From: Eublepharis macularius
Taxonomy: Eukaryota; Chordata; Lepidosauria; Squamata; Eublepharidae
DNA: 64,000 nucleotides
NCBI RefSeq assembly: GCF_028583425.1
Contig: NC_072807.1
Coordinates: forward strand, 31,253,001 to 31,317,000
Direction of reading: 5' to 3'
A program made the translations under genes and the position numbers. Below are positions 34,675 through 47,026 of this stretch, in pieces (position 1 is the stretch's first letter; every line of letters begins with the position of its first letter). The notes under the pieces were generated by a model. The model made no database searches, had not been told where the DNA came from, and saw only the letters and a program-made list of their open reading frames with translations.

Positions 34675-35045
34675 TTTATTTGAACACTTATACCCTGCTT
34701 CTCCCCCACCCCACCCCAAAGCAGCTTATAACGTGGTTCTTCCCCTCCTCTATTTTGTCCTTACAATGAAGGGAGCTTTGACTCTTGAAAACCCGTACCC
34801 TAGAAATATAGTTGGTCTTTCAGGTGCTACTGGACCTGAATCTTGCTCTTCTACTACAGACCCACAGGGCTACCCACCTGAAATCACCACCCTGTGAGGT
34901 AGGCTAGGCTGACAGAGCGCGGCTGGCAAAAGGTCACCCAGCAAGCTTCCATGGCAGAGCGGAGATTCAAAAAGGGATCTTGCAGATCCAAGTCCGACAT
35001 TCTCAGATCCCCACCCGCCACTCTAACCACCACACAATGCTGGTT
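34675..35045 (-). mobile_element. tRNA-derived SINE split by another repeat
   Basis: The minus-strand halves flank about 120 bp of foreign sequence. The tail half (TTTATTTGAACACTTATACC) is at 34675-34765 and the head half (CACCCTGTGAGGTAGGCTAG onward to AACCACCACACAATGCTGG) at 34887-35045. Confidence 0.6.
34769..34886 (+). repeat. Unclassified interspersed repeat inserted in a SINE
   Basis: Contains AGGTGCTACTGGACCTGAAT and CTACTACAGACCCACAGGGC. Related copies lie at 43670-43787, 42489-42590 and (minus) 41905-42000. It is a common amniote repeat type; I do not name its class. Confidence 0.5.
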
Positions 35046-35248
35046 TTTAAAGAACGTCAGCATCTCTCAGAGGAAATTCCAGGAAAGCCAGGAGAAACTG
35101 TGGAGGCAGCGCTCTTTTTCTCCTTCCCCTTGACATCACCACCAGTTCTAATGGAGAGCTTCACTCGTCACAACGAGAAGCATAATTTCCAAACAATCTT
35201 TGTTTTAATAGAATGACAACTCCATTGTCAAAGGCAGGGCTTTATTTG

Positions 35249-35445
35249 AGCCAGTGTTGTATCAGAGAACTGGAACAGGGTCGGGGAGACCTGGGTTTAA
35301 ATCCCCATTCAACCATAAGGCCCCCTGAATGACCCTGAGCCAATCATGCGCTCAGCCTAACCTACCCCATGAGGCTGTTGTGAGTTTAAAATGGCAGAAG
35401 CAAGGCTCACATATGCTGCCCTGAGCAACTTGGAATACAGGTAGG
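35249..35445 (+). mobile_element. tRNA-derived SINE
   Basis: AGCCAGTGTTGTATCAGAGA, then TGGGTTTAAATCCCC (B-box region) and CCTGAGCAACTTGGAATACAG at the 3' end. Confidence 0.6.
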
Positions 35446-35451
35446 ATTTTT

Positions 35452-35752
35452 TTGGCAAAGCGATTGATACTTCAAGGAGCTCAGAGTGGTGTGTGCAGAG
35501 ACTGTATGATTTTATACCCACAACCACCCAGTAATGTAGCTTGTTCCTATTTTATTACTTTTTTAGAAAAAACCCACCCTTTCTTCCAGGAATTCAGTAC
35601 ACTATTCTCTCCTCCTCCAGCTGAAGCAAATGACCTAGGCTTGGCTGAGAGAGTGTTATAAACCCACAGTTGCCCAGGAAGCATCATGGTCGAGTAGGAA
35701 TTTGAACCCAGATCTATGACACTGTAAGCACCACACCACACCGGCTCTCACG
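35452..35752 (-). mobile_element. tRNA-derived SINE, decayed
   Basis: The minus-strand head GAGAGCCGGTGTGGTGTGGT and the B-box TGGGTTCAAATTCC are clear; the body is diverged and lengthened. Confidence 0.5.
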
Positions 35753-36641
35753 TTAAGCTGACAGAGACTAACTGGCCCAAGAGAAGAGCTTCAATCTCGG
35801 GTCTCTTTGGAACAGGCCTACCCATCTTGCCACAGATACTGTTCAACTGGAAAGAATAAACCTGGGATGACTCGCTCTCAAGAAAAATCTGGTCATTCTC
35901 CCAGACCGACTTCCCAGGCCAACATGGCAGCAGCAGATAATTATATCTAAAAAGAACACTAGCTATCTGACTAGGTTCAAAGATGCAGGACTACAAAATA
36001 ATACTCATTGTGTCCCCCACTCCCCCAGTATTCTACATAGTCCACAAACTATTAACCAAGTATGTATGCATAGCACACCATTTTGAAGAGCCAGAAAATA
36101 GGTGGCTTATGCAAGAAGTCCCAATTTTTCCATCTTAAATCATCTAAGGATATTAGGAAATGCTGCCTACCAGAGACAGCTCACACATAATTAACTGGTT
36201 TCTCCAGAAGATGGTGATAATTTCCAGTTACTGGGTGACTGGTATTTGGGAACCCCTCAGTCTGTGAAAATTCCCTATCCCAAATAGGGCCTATACTCTT
36301 GAACATATGAATGAATGCATGTGCATATACATATGAATGAATCAATGCATCCACATGACACACAACAGTTCTCCATGGTATCAGTCTGTTACCTGAGATC
36401 CTTTAACTACAAATGCCAGCGACTGAACGTTCATGCTAAACATGAGCATGGCCACTCCAAAATGGCCCCCTCTGCACTTCATTTCTGTGCATGCGCAAAA
36501 TTTCTTATGCAAATCCGCCAGTGGTAAGGGACACATAAGATCATCCCAAGGGTCACTCTAGGACACTCAATGCACAACAGAACAAACCACAGAGAGCACA
36601 GACTGCATAACCTTTTACAATGCTTGTTTTATACATACTGA

Positions 36642-36865
36642 CAGCCAGTGTTGGGTAGTGGTTAGAGTGTCAGTCTAGGATCTGGACCACCCAGGTTCAA
36701 ATCCCCACTCTGCCATGCAAGTTCCGTCGGCATTTCTTGGGCCAGTCACACTCACTCTCACCTACCTCATAGGGTTGTTCAAAGGATAAAATGGGGACAG
36801 GAGAACCACGAATGTTGCTCTGAGCTCTTTTGACAAAGGGCAGTATGGAAATGCACTAAATTGAT
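36642..36865 (+). mobile_element. tRNA-derived SINE
   Basis: CAGCCAGTGTTGGGTAGTGG, then CCAGGTTCAAATCCCC and TTGGGCCAGTCACACTCACT, ending GGCAGTATGGAAATGC. Confidence 0.75.
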
Positions 36866-36987
36866 ATTTTACAGTGGCAGGATTAGATTATTAGAGCTTC
36901 ATACAGTGTCCTGTCCCCAACAGTAGCCGGATACCTCCTGGAAGTTCACAAGCAAGGGTAGGAAAGGGACAGACCCTCAGTGACCTT

Positions 36988-37200
36988 GGCCATTTTCACA
37001 CGCGCCCCGGGAGATCGCGCAAACTCACGGCGTGAAGCGTCTTCCTAGCATGACCTCCTGGCACGATTCCCTTTGATGGCCCAGTGATGTCAGAAAAAGC
37101 ACCATTAAATGGGATCATGCCCGGAAATCACACTAGGAAGACGCTTTTATGCTGTGAGTTTCGCGTGATCTTCTGGGTGGGTGGCTGTGTGAAAACAGCC
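36988..37200. mobile_element. Long-inverted-repeat foldback element
   Basis: The left arm starts GGCCATTTTCACACGCGCC and contains GAAGCGTCTTCCTAG. The right arm contains CTAGGAAGACGCTTTTATGC and ends GTGTGAAAACAGCC. Arms of about 65 bp pair imperfectly. The target duplication is unclear, so the superfamily is unassigned. Confidence 0.6.
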
Positions 37201-37765
37201 CTTTAATCATCACACCTGACCCCAAATACCGCAGTTATCATATCCATCATAGATATGGTATCAAAATGGCCTATGCAAGGATCTCAAGCATTCTCTCGCC
37301 TGGCCACTGACTGAGCTGAGACAGACTCAGCTTTACCAGTAACACCATAATACACTGAAAACTAGACCCCTCTGGCAGTTCTTTCCCACTAGTCCTGAAC
37401 CTTGCAGCTGAGCAATTCCACATTTATATATCTGCCATTTTTCTATCCTGCTTTTCCCCCAAGGGACACAAAGCCACGCAAAACAATCAGATAAGAGTAA
37501 CACACCTAACAGCAAGCAAGCAGGCAAGCACGAACAAACAAACAAACAGGGGAACTATTGCTGTTGCTATTCATCACTCTTACACGCCCTCCTGAACAAC
37601 TCAGCTTTTACGTGGTCTCCTGAAGGATACTGAGGGGTAGATGCCTTCCTGGCTAGACGGTTCCAGTGAGATGCTGTTGTGAGGCTGGGCAGTTGCAGTT
37701 CCACAGGTGAACATGCAGCAAAGGGAAGACCAGAGGTTTTGATGCTGGGAAACCTGGAGTTGCTT

Positions 37766-37993
37766 CTACTTCATTTATACCCTGCCTTTCTCTCCAGAGG
37801 GGACCCATAGCGGGGCTTTCGCTGTTCCCCTCTCCTCCATTTTATTCTCACAACAACCCTGTGAGGCAGATTAAGTTGAGAGCATGCAACTGGTTGGTCC
37901 CAGGTCGCCCAGTGACCTTCCATGACAGAGTGGGAATTCAAACCTGGGTCTCCCAGATCATAATCTGACACTCTAACCACAATACCACCCTGA
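37766..37993 (-). mobile_element. tRNA-derived SINE
   Basis: Minus-strand B-box CCAGGTTTGAATTCCC, body AACCAGTTGCATGCTC and terminal GGGTATAAATGAAG. Confidence 0.7.
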
Positions 37994-38506
37994 GGCAAAC
38001 ACTGTAATACAGTCACAACCCAGTTCCATCCATTTACGTTATTACCTGCCCTTTCTTCAAATAGCCCAGGGAAGCCTATATAGTTTTACCTTCACAATCG
38101 TCCTGGTCTAAGTCAAGTGAATGTGATTGACCCAAGGTTGGCCAGAGAACTTTATGGCTGGGGGCCCAGAGCTCAAGTCACAGACTGAAAATGCCTCCCC
38201 TAAAGCACTTTAAACTCTGGCAGGGAAAAGGAGATAGGAACCTATGTTGCAAGTACTTTCTCTTCCCTCCCCACTTACCACTGAGGCCTAAAGCAGGTCA
38301 TAATGGCCGTTTCCCATCAGGACAGAGGCATGGGAGAGGGGGGAAACCCCTTCCTCACGTCCCTGATGCATATAGTGGGGGGAGCATAACTGCTTTTTGC
38401 AGCTAAAATTCAAGAGAAGTTGTAATCATGTACCCCCAACACCATGTGAAGCTTGGATCTGAGTAAAGATTTGAATCCAGGCATTCTAACCATCTATCCA
38501 TCCCTT

Positions 38507-38757
38507 GCATTATTTTCCTGCCCCTTTTCCTCCAAGGAGCTCAGGGTGGTAAGGACGGGTCTTCCTTCCCCATTTTATCCTTATAACCATTTTGTGACAT
38601 AGGTCAGACTGAGGGAGAGAGAAAGGGGGAAAGGCTTCCAGCTGCCCAGAATGCTTCATGGCTCTGCAGGGTTAGGATGAGGGAATCCAGTCAGGGTTAG
38701 GAAACCCAGGTCTCCCAGATTCCAGTCCAGCCTGCAACCCCTACACCACACTGGATC
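38507..38757 (-). mobile_element. tRNA-derived SINE, decayed
   Basis: Minus-strand head CCAGTGTGGTGTAGGGG near 38757, then a diverged body resembling 37766-37993. Confidence 0.5.
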
Positions 38758-40232
38758 ATTACATACATATACAGCTGCATTACAGCTCTCTTCCGTACAG
38801 GTTACATACACCAGGGCTTTGTATTGGGGGCTACACTACACCCACTGCTGAAGTGCGGGGGTCATGACAGCTGCCCCCAACTGGCTCTGCTGGGTTTGAG
38901 TTAATCTGGCTGGATAAGGACAAGAGCCCTTTCAGGCAGCCTGGGATGGTTTTGCGATATTTAAACGTTCACAAAACAGAGCTAGAAAGACTCAAGGGAG
39001 GAAGGCCTGGTTTGTTGTAGTTCCAAACACGATAGCAAGTGCTTCCTGCCAACGAAACAAATGATTTATTTATTCAAAAACTGATACCTCCTCTCTATTC
39101 CTAAGATTCCATGCAGACTCCGACTAAACATTGTGCAAACAAAAATATGCAAATACAGCATGATACACATACAAATCAACTTCTCGCTATGGTAGAAACA
39201 TTTACAACCAAATGCTTGCACTCCAGCAACGAAACACATTTGCTAGCAGCATGAAAACTGAGGCCTTAGAGGTCCAGTGTTTATTTTTTAAGTATTCTAA
39301 GAACTGCCCTTTCTAGCCACTGAGAAGATGCACGCGTCTATCCATTGTAACTGTCCATAAAGATGCAATTTGTGTAAATAAGAAGAAAATTCAATGCAGC
39401 CCCTTTATTTACAACTAACGTCCATCCTGGGTATATCTTGGGCCTTCCAGGATTTGCCGCACACCCTGAGCCGATGTGGTCACCGGGTTCATATCTTTGC
39501 CTGACAAACAGCCTCCACTAGACACTCCGATTTAGTTCCCTATTGACAAAAGGAAAAGGCAATGACCTCAGGAGAGCATTGGGAAGTCAAGATAAGGAAC
39601 GCACACTAAGCGCTAAGGAGGCCTGCAAGAAGCTCAGCAAAAATGGAAGCACAATTTCAGGTTTGCATGTTCATTTCAGATAACTTGTTTCATAATCCAA
39701 ATTCTCTCACAGGATTACCACCTGTCCACCGCTGAAGTTATCTATGCTCAAGAAATTTTAAGGCTACTGGGGGAACAGGAATTGATACCCTTATTAGAAA
39801 TGGAAAGTAGAACTAGGTAGTAAGATGCTGTGGAAACTCTCCAACAACTTTCCCACTAGCAGAGATCGCTTTTTTTGCAGTTTGCCAAATTGTCCCAGGA
39901 GAATCCAGCAAAACACATCCACAAGGGAAGCTGAAGACATCACAACTGCCACGGAATGAAGGACAGTATTTTGATGGTGCAGTAAGCCCTCATCAGTGTA
40001 AACTGGAAAGAAACAGCCCCAAGGACAGATGGAGGCTGGACAAGCATTTCCCATCCAAAAGCGTTGCTGAGCATTTTAAAAAATAACTAAACTTACAAGT
40101 AGCCCTGAGTTTCTTATATCAGCATCTCTCTTGCATAAGAAAAATCACGTTCCTGCTAAACTTATTACATCTTTTGACTTCATCCCTCATCTAAAAATCT
40201 GAATGGATATACTTGACAAGCTACTACCTTTA

Positions 40233-40495
40233 ACAATAATATTCAATTTATATAAAAACATTCAATTTATATACTACCCCTCAGGACAACTTAACGCCCA
40301 CTCAGAGCGGTTTACAAAGTATGTTATCATTATCCCCGCAAAAATCATCCTGTGAGGTAGGCTGGGCTGAGAGAGCTCCGAGGGAGCTGTGACTGATCCA
40401 AAGTCACCCAGCTGGCTACAAGTGGAGGAGTGGGGAATCAAACCTGGTTCTCCAGATTAGACTCCTGCCACTCTTAACCACTACAGCAGACTGGC
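40233..40495 (-). mobile_element. Sauria-type tRNA-derived SINE
   Basis: Minus-strand head CCAGTCTGCTGTAGTGG, B-box AACCAGGTTTGATTCCCC, and 3' end CTGAGGGGTAGTATATAAAT. The terminal ATAAATTGAATG unit is present twice. Confidence 0.75.
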
Positions 40496-41904
40496 TCTCT
40501 TTCCCATCCTGTTTTCCCTACCCATCTCCATATCCCAGATTGTCCCTTTCCCATGCTACGCTTTCTGCAGCCTAAGATAACCAGGCCTATATGAGTCACG
40601 GACTCCCCTGGAGTCTGGAGGATAGAGCCGTCAATGGCCATTAGCAACGAAAGCTGAATGGAACCTCCATGTTCAGAGACAATATACCTCTGAATTCCAG
40701 TTGCTGAAAGGCAAGAACAGCAGGGGGCCTATCGGGGCATCTGGTCAGTCACTGTAAGATACAAGATGTTGGACTAGAAAAACACAGCTGTCAAAAACTG
40801 GATGTTTTTGCTTCAGTGATTCTAGTGGGGACTTTTGAAAAGAAGTATCTCCACATTTAGGGAATACCCGAATCTCTCCAGGCCTGTGAAAAGTTGTCTG
40901 CAGGGATCTTTTACTAGAGACTACCCCACTTTCATCTCCTGCAACTCAAAAACTGTGGCTCACAGACAACACTTCAAGTCTGCAGCATAGTTTCAAAGTA
41001 TTATTATTATTACCAAGAGATGAAGAATTCTTTGTTTTGCTCTTGACAATGAATACATTTATAAACTACTGTTAAGTGCAATTCAGCTATATCCCAAACC
41101 CAGATTATGTATTTTTAAAAGTCTAAAATCCCCTCGTAATATAAAAAACAAAAAGAAAATGCAGCTCTATTAAAAAGCTTTCAAGCTCTATGCAACATGT
41201 TTTGGACTGACATTATTGTTCTGCAGAATAACTATTCTACAACGTTTGCACGAAAGCTGACCAAAGGCCAAGGCTGTTAGCTTGTAAACTCCTGGCTTAA
41301 ATCTCAGCTCACTCATGCATGGGGGGGGGGGGCTCACAAGCCACTACCTTTCCTCCACCACATGCAAGCAAGGGAAAATACTGACCTACTGTACACAGTT
41401 ATTGTATGGATGTTTAAAATGTACATGAAGTGTTCTGAAGTCTTCAGAAAACCAATATATGAATTATCTTAGTTTGCTCATGAGTACCACTAACATCAAC
41501 AGGACTTATTTAAAATATGTACATCCTGCCTCTCCCCTCATTAGCAGAGCTCATTATATTCAGTACTGAAGTACTTTCACCAGGGCCAACGGATCTTTCT
41601 CAGAGCTATTCTATATAATGCAGCTGCTAGAGAGACTGACATCCTCAAGGTGAGTTTCCCACCTGCCCAGTGAAATACTGAGCAGCAACACATCCAAAGT
41701 CAGAGGGGGAGAAACTCACTATTGGATGGCCTCGGTGGTTGCAGTGAGCTTGGTTAAATAATCGTTACAAAGCAGTGTATATGTGATGCAAATAAAAATA
41801 CCGTATGACTCGGGGAGGTGGGTGGCCAGGAAACTCTATCAGCTGGCCGAGGAACAGAGGCAGAGAAAGGGCCAAAAAAAAAAAAAAGATAATTGTCAAG
41901 AAGG

Positions 41905-42000
41905 GCCAAATTCAGGTCCAATAGCACCTTAAAGACGAACTCAATTGCAAGGGTATGAGCTTTTGAGAGTCACAGCTCCTCCCTCGGTCAGATACCAAAT
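41905..42000 (-). repeat. Unclassified interspersed repeat
   Basis: On the minus strand, CTCAAAAGCTCATACCCTTG and AAGGTGCTATTGGACCTGAA match the family at 34769-34886 and 43670-43787. Confidence 0.5.
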
Positions 42001-42488
42001 TCAAATATACCAGGTATTTGTCAAGAACGAGCAGTGCTAAGAGGAGCCAGAGAGACCAAAGTGTACACTGCAATTTCTGCAAGTTCAGCAGGATTTTTAG
42101 GCACGCTCCAGGAGGAAAAAAAATGTAATGCATACATATTCAGGTGTGTGCCTGTGTACAGAGAACCCTGTATTTACAAATGTACGCATGGCACAGGTAC
42201 ACGTGCCAGGTAGCTAGGCCATACAGCGACTGACAAGTACTCACCACCAAGTGGCCCCGATTCTACAACTAAGGGCCTCTGCAAACGGTACCACTACCAT
42301 CAAGAGAAGCCACACTGGGTAGGAGGGCACGAACGCCCCACAGGAGCAGGTAACAGTGGTGCAGTTCTGTCCCATGGGGTGTCCCTGTGTGGGGAAGCCC
42401 CCCCCCCTTGCTTGACATCTGGCTGTGCCCACTCTGGTGCCCACCAGCCCAGCCACCCCCAGTCTGGTCCTTACCCCCATTTCTAGAC

Positions 42489-42590
42489 CAAGATCTGTAT
42501 CTGAAGAAATGAGCTGTGTCTCAGGAAAGCTCCGACCCTACCACAAATTTTGTTAAGTCTTATAGGTGCGACTGGACTCTTGCCCATTTA
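42489..42590 (+). repeat. Unclassified interspersed repeat
   Basis: GTATCTGAAGAAATGAGCTG, then TCTTATAGGTGCGACTGGAC. Same family as 43670-43787; it abuts the ZNF592 CpG island. Confidence 0.5.
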
Positions 42591-42689
42591 CAGAGGGGCT
42601 ATGCCCCCTTGGGGGTCTGCACGGAGGCTGCCCATATTGGGGGCATTCTGCATCCCTTCTTGAGGGGGAGGGCTGCAAAATGGGGAGGG

Positions 42690-43220
42690 GGAAACAACCC
42701 CCCGGGGTCGAGGAGGGCCTTTTTGCGCACAGGGGCTGGGCAGCGGTGCCCCGTCTGCGGTCTGCCCAGCAGGGCCCGTGCGAGGCAAGAGGAGACACGC
42801 AGCGGGGCTCCGTCGCCGGCCTTGGAGAGAGTCTTGGCGGGCACGAAGGAAGGGAAGCGAGCGGGTGGGCGGTCTGCTCCGGCTGCGCCCCTCGGGCCGT
42901 CGCCCTGCAAGCCGCCGCCAAAGCCCCGGCTTTCTGTCCCCCCTCTGCCCGGCCGCACTTACCGACGCAGGCGGCCAGCTCCACCGCGGCTCCGTCGCCG
43001 CCCGGGCCCCGCACAGGCCTCACCCAGCGCCGGGCAGCGGCCGCCTCAACATGGCGGCGGTGTCTGCAGGCGGGGCGGAGAGCGGGGCGGGGCCTAGCAG
43101 GCCCGTCCGAGGCCTCCCCTCAGCTGAGGCGACGCCAGGCGGGCACCGAGCGCGGAGGGGGCGGCATTAGGCCTCAGAGGGGCCCGTCGCGTCGCCCCTT
43201 CCCCTCGCAACCTCTCCCCT
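42690..43220 (-). promoter_or_regulatory. ZNF592: ZNF592 CpG-island promoter
   Basis: Dense CpG DNA lies about 9 kb upstream of the ZNF592 start codon. It contains the GC-box run GGGGCGGGGCC at 43084-43094 and a YY1-type motif CAACATGGCGGC at 43047-43058 (plus strand). A consensus minus-strand donor GTAAGT lies at 42962-42957. No TATA box is seen. The open frames that cross it on both strands are by-products of base composition. Confidence 0.65.
42963..43050 (-). other. ZNF592: Putative noncoding first exon of ZNF592
   Basis: The 3' edge is set by a full-consensus donor (GTAAGT on the minus strand, next to GCGTCG) inside the CpG island. The 5' edge is approximate and placed near the YY1 motif. 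No other downstream 5' UTR exon was identified between here and 33807, though one may exist. Confidence 0.4.
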
Positions 43221-43377
43221 CAGCCGGCCGCATTTCCTCGCCTCAGATTCCCCTCAGAAATTTCCCCTCACTTCTTCCGCCTTTTCTTCGTCCTCTCACT
43301 CCTTCCCTCAACAATCCCGTCATTGCTTTCTCGCTCACACACACCCCTTTCCTTTCATTATTAATTTTCTTTTAGGT

Positions 43378-43560
43378 TTGCCCTCTCTGGTTTGGGAAAT
43401 TCCTGGAGAGTTGGAGGCGGCGCCTGAGAAAGGGTTCCAGACTCGATGGTATACCATAGAGTCTGCCCTCAGGAGCTGCCCTTTTTCTGGAGATCAGTGA
43501 TAATTCCAGGAGCAATCCAGTCCCCACCTGGGGATGAGAAACCTTACATTAACTACTCCT
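43378..43560 (+). mobile_element. Decayed hAT-type element (TAGGGTTGCC family)
   Basis: TTGGGAAATTCCTGGAGA, ACCATAGAGTCTGCCC and TCTGGAGATCAGTGATAATT follow the order of the copies near 62 kb; the ends are decayed. Confidence 0.55.
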
Positions 43561-43669
43561 GGGTAGGGAGAGCAAGATTTGGGTCAGGTGAACTGCTTCA
43601 GGCCTCATTTGAGGAAGAGGTTTTATAAAAATCTAATAAAATTAAATAAAGACCAATTAGAGTTCCTGG

Positions 43670-43787
43670 ATGTCAGCTGACTCTTGAAAGCTCATACCCT
43701 GGAAATCTAGTTGATCTTTTAAGGTGCTACTTGACCTGAATCTTGCTCTATTACTGTAGACCAACATGGCTATCCATCTGAAACTAG
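43670..43787 (+). repeat. Unclassified interspersed repeat
   Basis: Contains AAAGCTCATACCCTGGAAAT, AAGGTGCTACTTGACCTGAA and CTGTAGACCAACATGGCTA. One of five copies in the window. Confidence 0.55.
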
Positions 43788-44125
43788 GGGGCAGAGCTGA
43801 ATTAAAGTTGGTTGGCAAAAATGCAGGTGGAGAGTAGAGACTGGCCTTTTGACAGGGCGATCTTATGCAGAGTTTAATGGCCAAATTCTCCTATCAACGA
43901 GAAAATAGCTAACAGACTCTCATAAAAGAGGGTTTATACACTTGTTACATGAAGCTGGTAAAATAATGAGCACAAAGTATGGTTTAAACAAGCTATAGTT
44001 TATCATGATATCTAAATGTAGTGGTTGCATTAACCAAGGATTGTTACTACTTTGCATAGCTCAGAAAGCCTTTTAGGGACTCCTCTTAAACCTATGCATG
44101 TTAATAAAGGAATGAAAGGAAAGAA

Positions 44126-44275
44126 GCGGTTGGACTGCAAATCAGCACTCTGCTGTTTCAAATCTAATTACTGCCATGAGCTTAGAAGGTGGCCTTATTA
44201 TACAAATATAATAACACTGACTGTGTCCACTATTCTGAGTGGGATTTGTGTAGAAGAGCAGTATGTAAGCACGTT
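44126..44275 (+). mobile_element. tRNA-derived SINE fragment
   Basis: AAGCGGTTGGACTGCAAATC and AGCACTCTGCTGTTTCAAATC match the SINE at 8711-8939. Confidence 0.5.
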
Positions 44276-45477
44276 GTTAAAAACAATTGCCTGATCTGAT
44301 TGAGCATTGCCTAATCTATGTGGGTTTCCTAACCTATGTAAATGCGTTGTGCGACCTAGCTCTCTTTCTTCTTTGCATATAAATGGCAACTTTTAGTTTA
44401 GCTCCTACTTAGGTACTCAGGTTAACAGACATTGCATTGCCTGCTTTGAAAGAGAGAGATAAAAGAACACTATTAACTTTGTTAGAGCTGGAGGCTTGGA
44501 GTCCTAGGATGGTTGCAACATCCACTCAACCAAAAAACTTCCAGCCACGGAACTAGCCTGACTTGTCAAGCCTGTATAATTTTTCAGGTAACCTAGGATT
44601 TGCATCTGGGCACTAAGTCCCTTGGAATTACCTATGATCTAACTCACTTCAGAGCAAGATGAAGAAGCTCCTCTCTACCTAAAAGATTGAGAAGTGCTTT
44701 GCGGGGTATCATCTACCTTGGAACTAGCTATGGTGATAGTAGTAGGATCTCCTGGTTTTGTGGTATCTCTTCACTTAAATCCAGAGGGGTAGCTCTGCAA
44801 AACATTTCCATGGGGTAGGCTTGGCTTGGGACAGCTTTATGCAAGACAGAGATTGGCTTGCTCCTTATTGCTCAAATATTAGGGCACTCAAACAAATCAT
44901 GAGCCAATTACTGCCTCACTTGGTAAGATGGGATGTTGGGTGAACAAACAAGCTGTTGTCTAGGGACTCAGGAGATCGGTTCCCTTTAGCTTTGTGTTGT
45001 TTTTTCCAACCGGTGGCAGCTATCTGATATTTTAGGCAGGGGTCTTACGCAGCACTGCCGACTAGGATCTTTGCATCTATATGCAAAACGTGTCCTGCCA
45101 CTGACTCTTCCTTGATCTAAAAGGTTCTGTAGCAATGCTGAGCATATGGCATGGAAAGTAGTGGTATAAAGGAAGATCCCACATGAGCACTGACAGTGAG
45201 GAGAGAGAATCAAGTTGAGTTCTCCTGTTGCGTTTCAGGTTTACATTCTGATGTGAACATGTCCTTTTAAAAAATGCACACACCTGACCTGTCCCCTAAG
45301 GAATAAAAAGTGTATGACGTATAGAGTCCTCCTTGGATGGCTCTAGGCCATGCATTACACAACTGGTACTTGAAGGAAGAAGCCTTTTCTATCATTTGGG
45401 GGGCGTTCTTGTGGAATACTTGGGTTTGTTAAAACTTGGTGTCACATCTGGAAAGGCTGGGCTATTTTGGTTCAGGT

Positions 45478-45672
45478 TGAGATCCAATATGGTGGAAGAC
45501 TTGTGTTCAAATCTCATATTCAGCCACAAAACTCACTGGGTGACCTTAAGCCAGTCACATTCTCTCAATGTAATCTACCTCATGAGATTGCTGTTAAGAT
45601 AAAACTGAGGAGAACCATGTATACCACTCTGAGTTCCTTCGAAGAAAGATGGGATAAAAATGTAATAGGTAG
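45478..45672 (+). mobile_element. tRNA-derived SINE
   Basis: Contains CTGGGTGACCTTAAGCCAGT and a diverged B-box TGTTCAAATCTC, ending GATGGGATAAAAATG. Confidence 0.55.
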
Positions 45673-47026
45673 GTAGGATGTGGAAGGAAGATCTTAGAAG
45701 CAGTTTTGGCTCTCTGTGATCACAGTTAATTGGACTGGAGTTTTTCATATATGTGAAGCCCACTCAAGGGCTTGCTACTTTCATTTCTGTTTCTTGGTTT
45801 TAAGCAGCTGATTTCCAAGCAAAATCCTGTTGCCAGGCAGTTCATCTGACAGTTGTGATAACTCTTTTAAGTAAAGGCATCTGGAACTTTTTACCAATAT
45901 GTGTTTGGCTAGCAGCTACAGTGCATCATGGGCTTTGTAGTATGCATTCTCACTGTTAAGCATGAGAACAGACTCATGCTTGCTTGTAGGATTTGTGCCC
46001 CAACAAAAGGTGCCAAATCCCTGCAGAATCCATTTACACAGGAACAGATTAGGAGCAGGGGCTTGATAGGTCAGGTTTGGCAAACCAGTCTGCTCCAAAA
46101 TATTTCATAAGACAAAGAAATCAATACCTGAGACCAAAGTCCAGATAAAGCAATACAAAATAAGTAGAAGGAATGGGGAAAACTGGCATGAACACAGTAC
46201 TAATAGGACTTCTGACCGAGCTGCCAGTAACCTTTCACATTTTCCTCACACAGGGCTCTTGGAAGGCTGTACTAAACAAGATGTTGCCGTGAAGAACCTT
46301 TCAAGCACAGCTGTAGCAGAGCAGAATTGGAACTGATTCCTGACAATCACATGTACACATTTCACTCCAAAGGATATTAGGTATGAAAGGCTTTGAAGAC
46401 CAAGCGAATGTTGCAATAATACACAACTCTGATCCTTCCCCCAAAGTGCAGTGCACACAGAGTGATTTGTCAAGGTATGAAGAGACATGGCTGTAATTGG
46501 TGCCATTATCCCAACATTTAAAAAAGCTAAATTCAATAGATCGTATTATTATAACTTTCTAGTGTCTGTTTAATAGAGGAATGATATCAATTTTCACATC
46601 TCTGCTCATGCCACTCAAAATTCCCCCTTTCAATTTCACATGCCCCTAGTGCAAACCAAACTCATGAGTCTTAAACCCCACCCCCATCCCGTTAATTGTA
46701 ACAAACATTATTTGTTGGATTGATTGCTTGTAACATATAAATGGTGTAAAAGTAACATAAGCTAAACAGATTAATTAGGGACTTCTGTACTGAAAATATG
46801 CAAAACAAAACAATCAGCAGTGATGACTTTAGAACAATAATGAAATGAAAATGGGCATATCTGTACATCCCCAACAATGTATGCATATCCTGCCATAATG
46901 TGCAATTAATACTTATTTTGTAATACTGTTACGCATCCTGGCATAACAAGTGTAGTTTCTTTCTTTTGCTGTCTATCCCTAAATCTGCTTCCCCAGGTTT
47001 TGTATTGTCACACTCAGTTGTAAGTC

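Larger units (their letters stand above)
33808..42962 (-). other. ZNF592 5' intron(s)
   Basis: Repeat-rich: SINEs at 34675-35045, 35249-35445, 35452-35752, 36642-36865, 37766-37993, 38087-38185, 38507-38757 and 40233-40495, a foldback element at 36988-37200, and unclassified repeats near 41905 and 42489. Additional noncoding exons may be hidden here. Confidence 0.45.

Noticed and set aside
42516-43375. Several long overlapping open frames on both strands
   Set aside because: They fall in the ZNF592 CpG island, where high GC suppresses stop codons. The proteins are Pro/Arg/Ala-rich low complexity and overlap in many frames.
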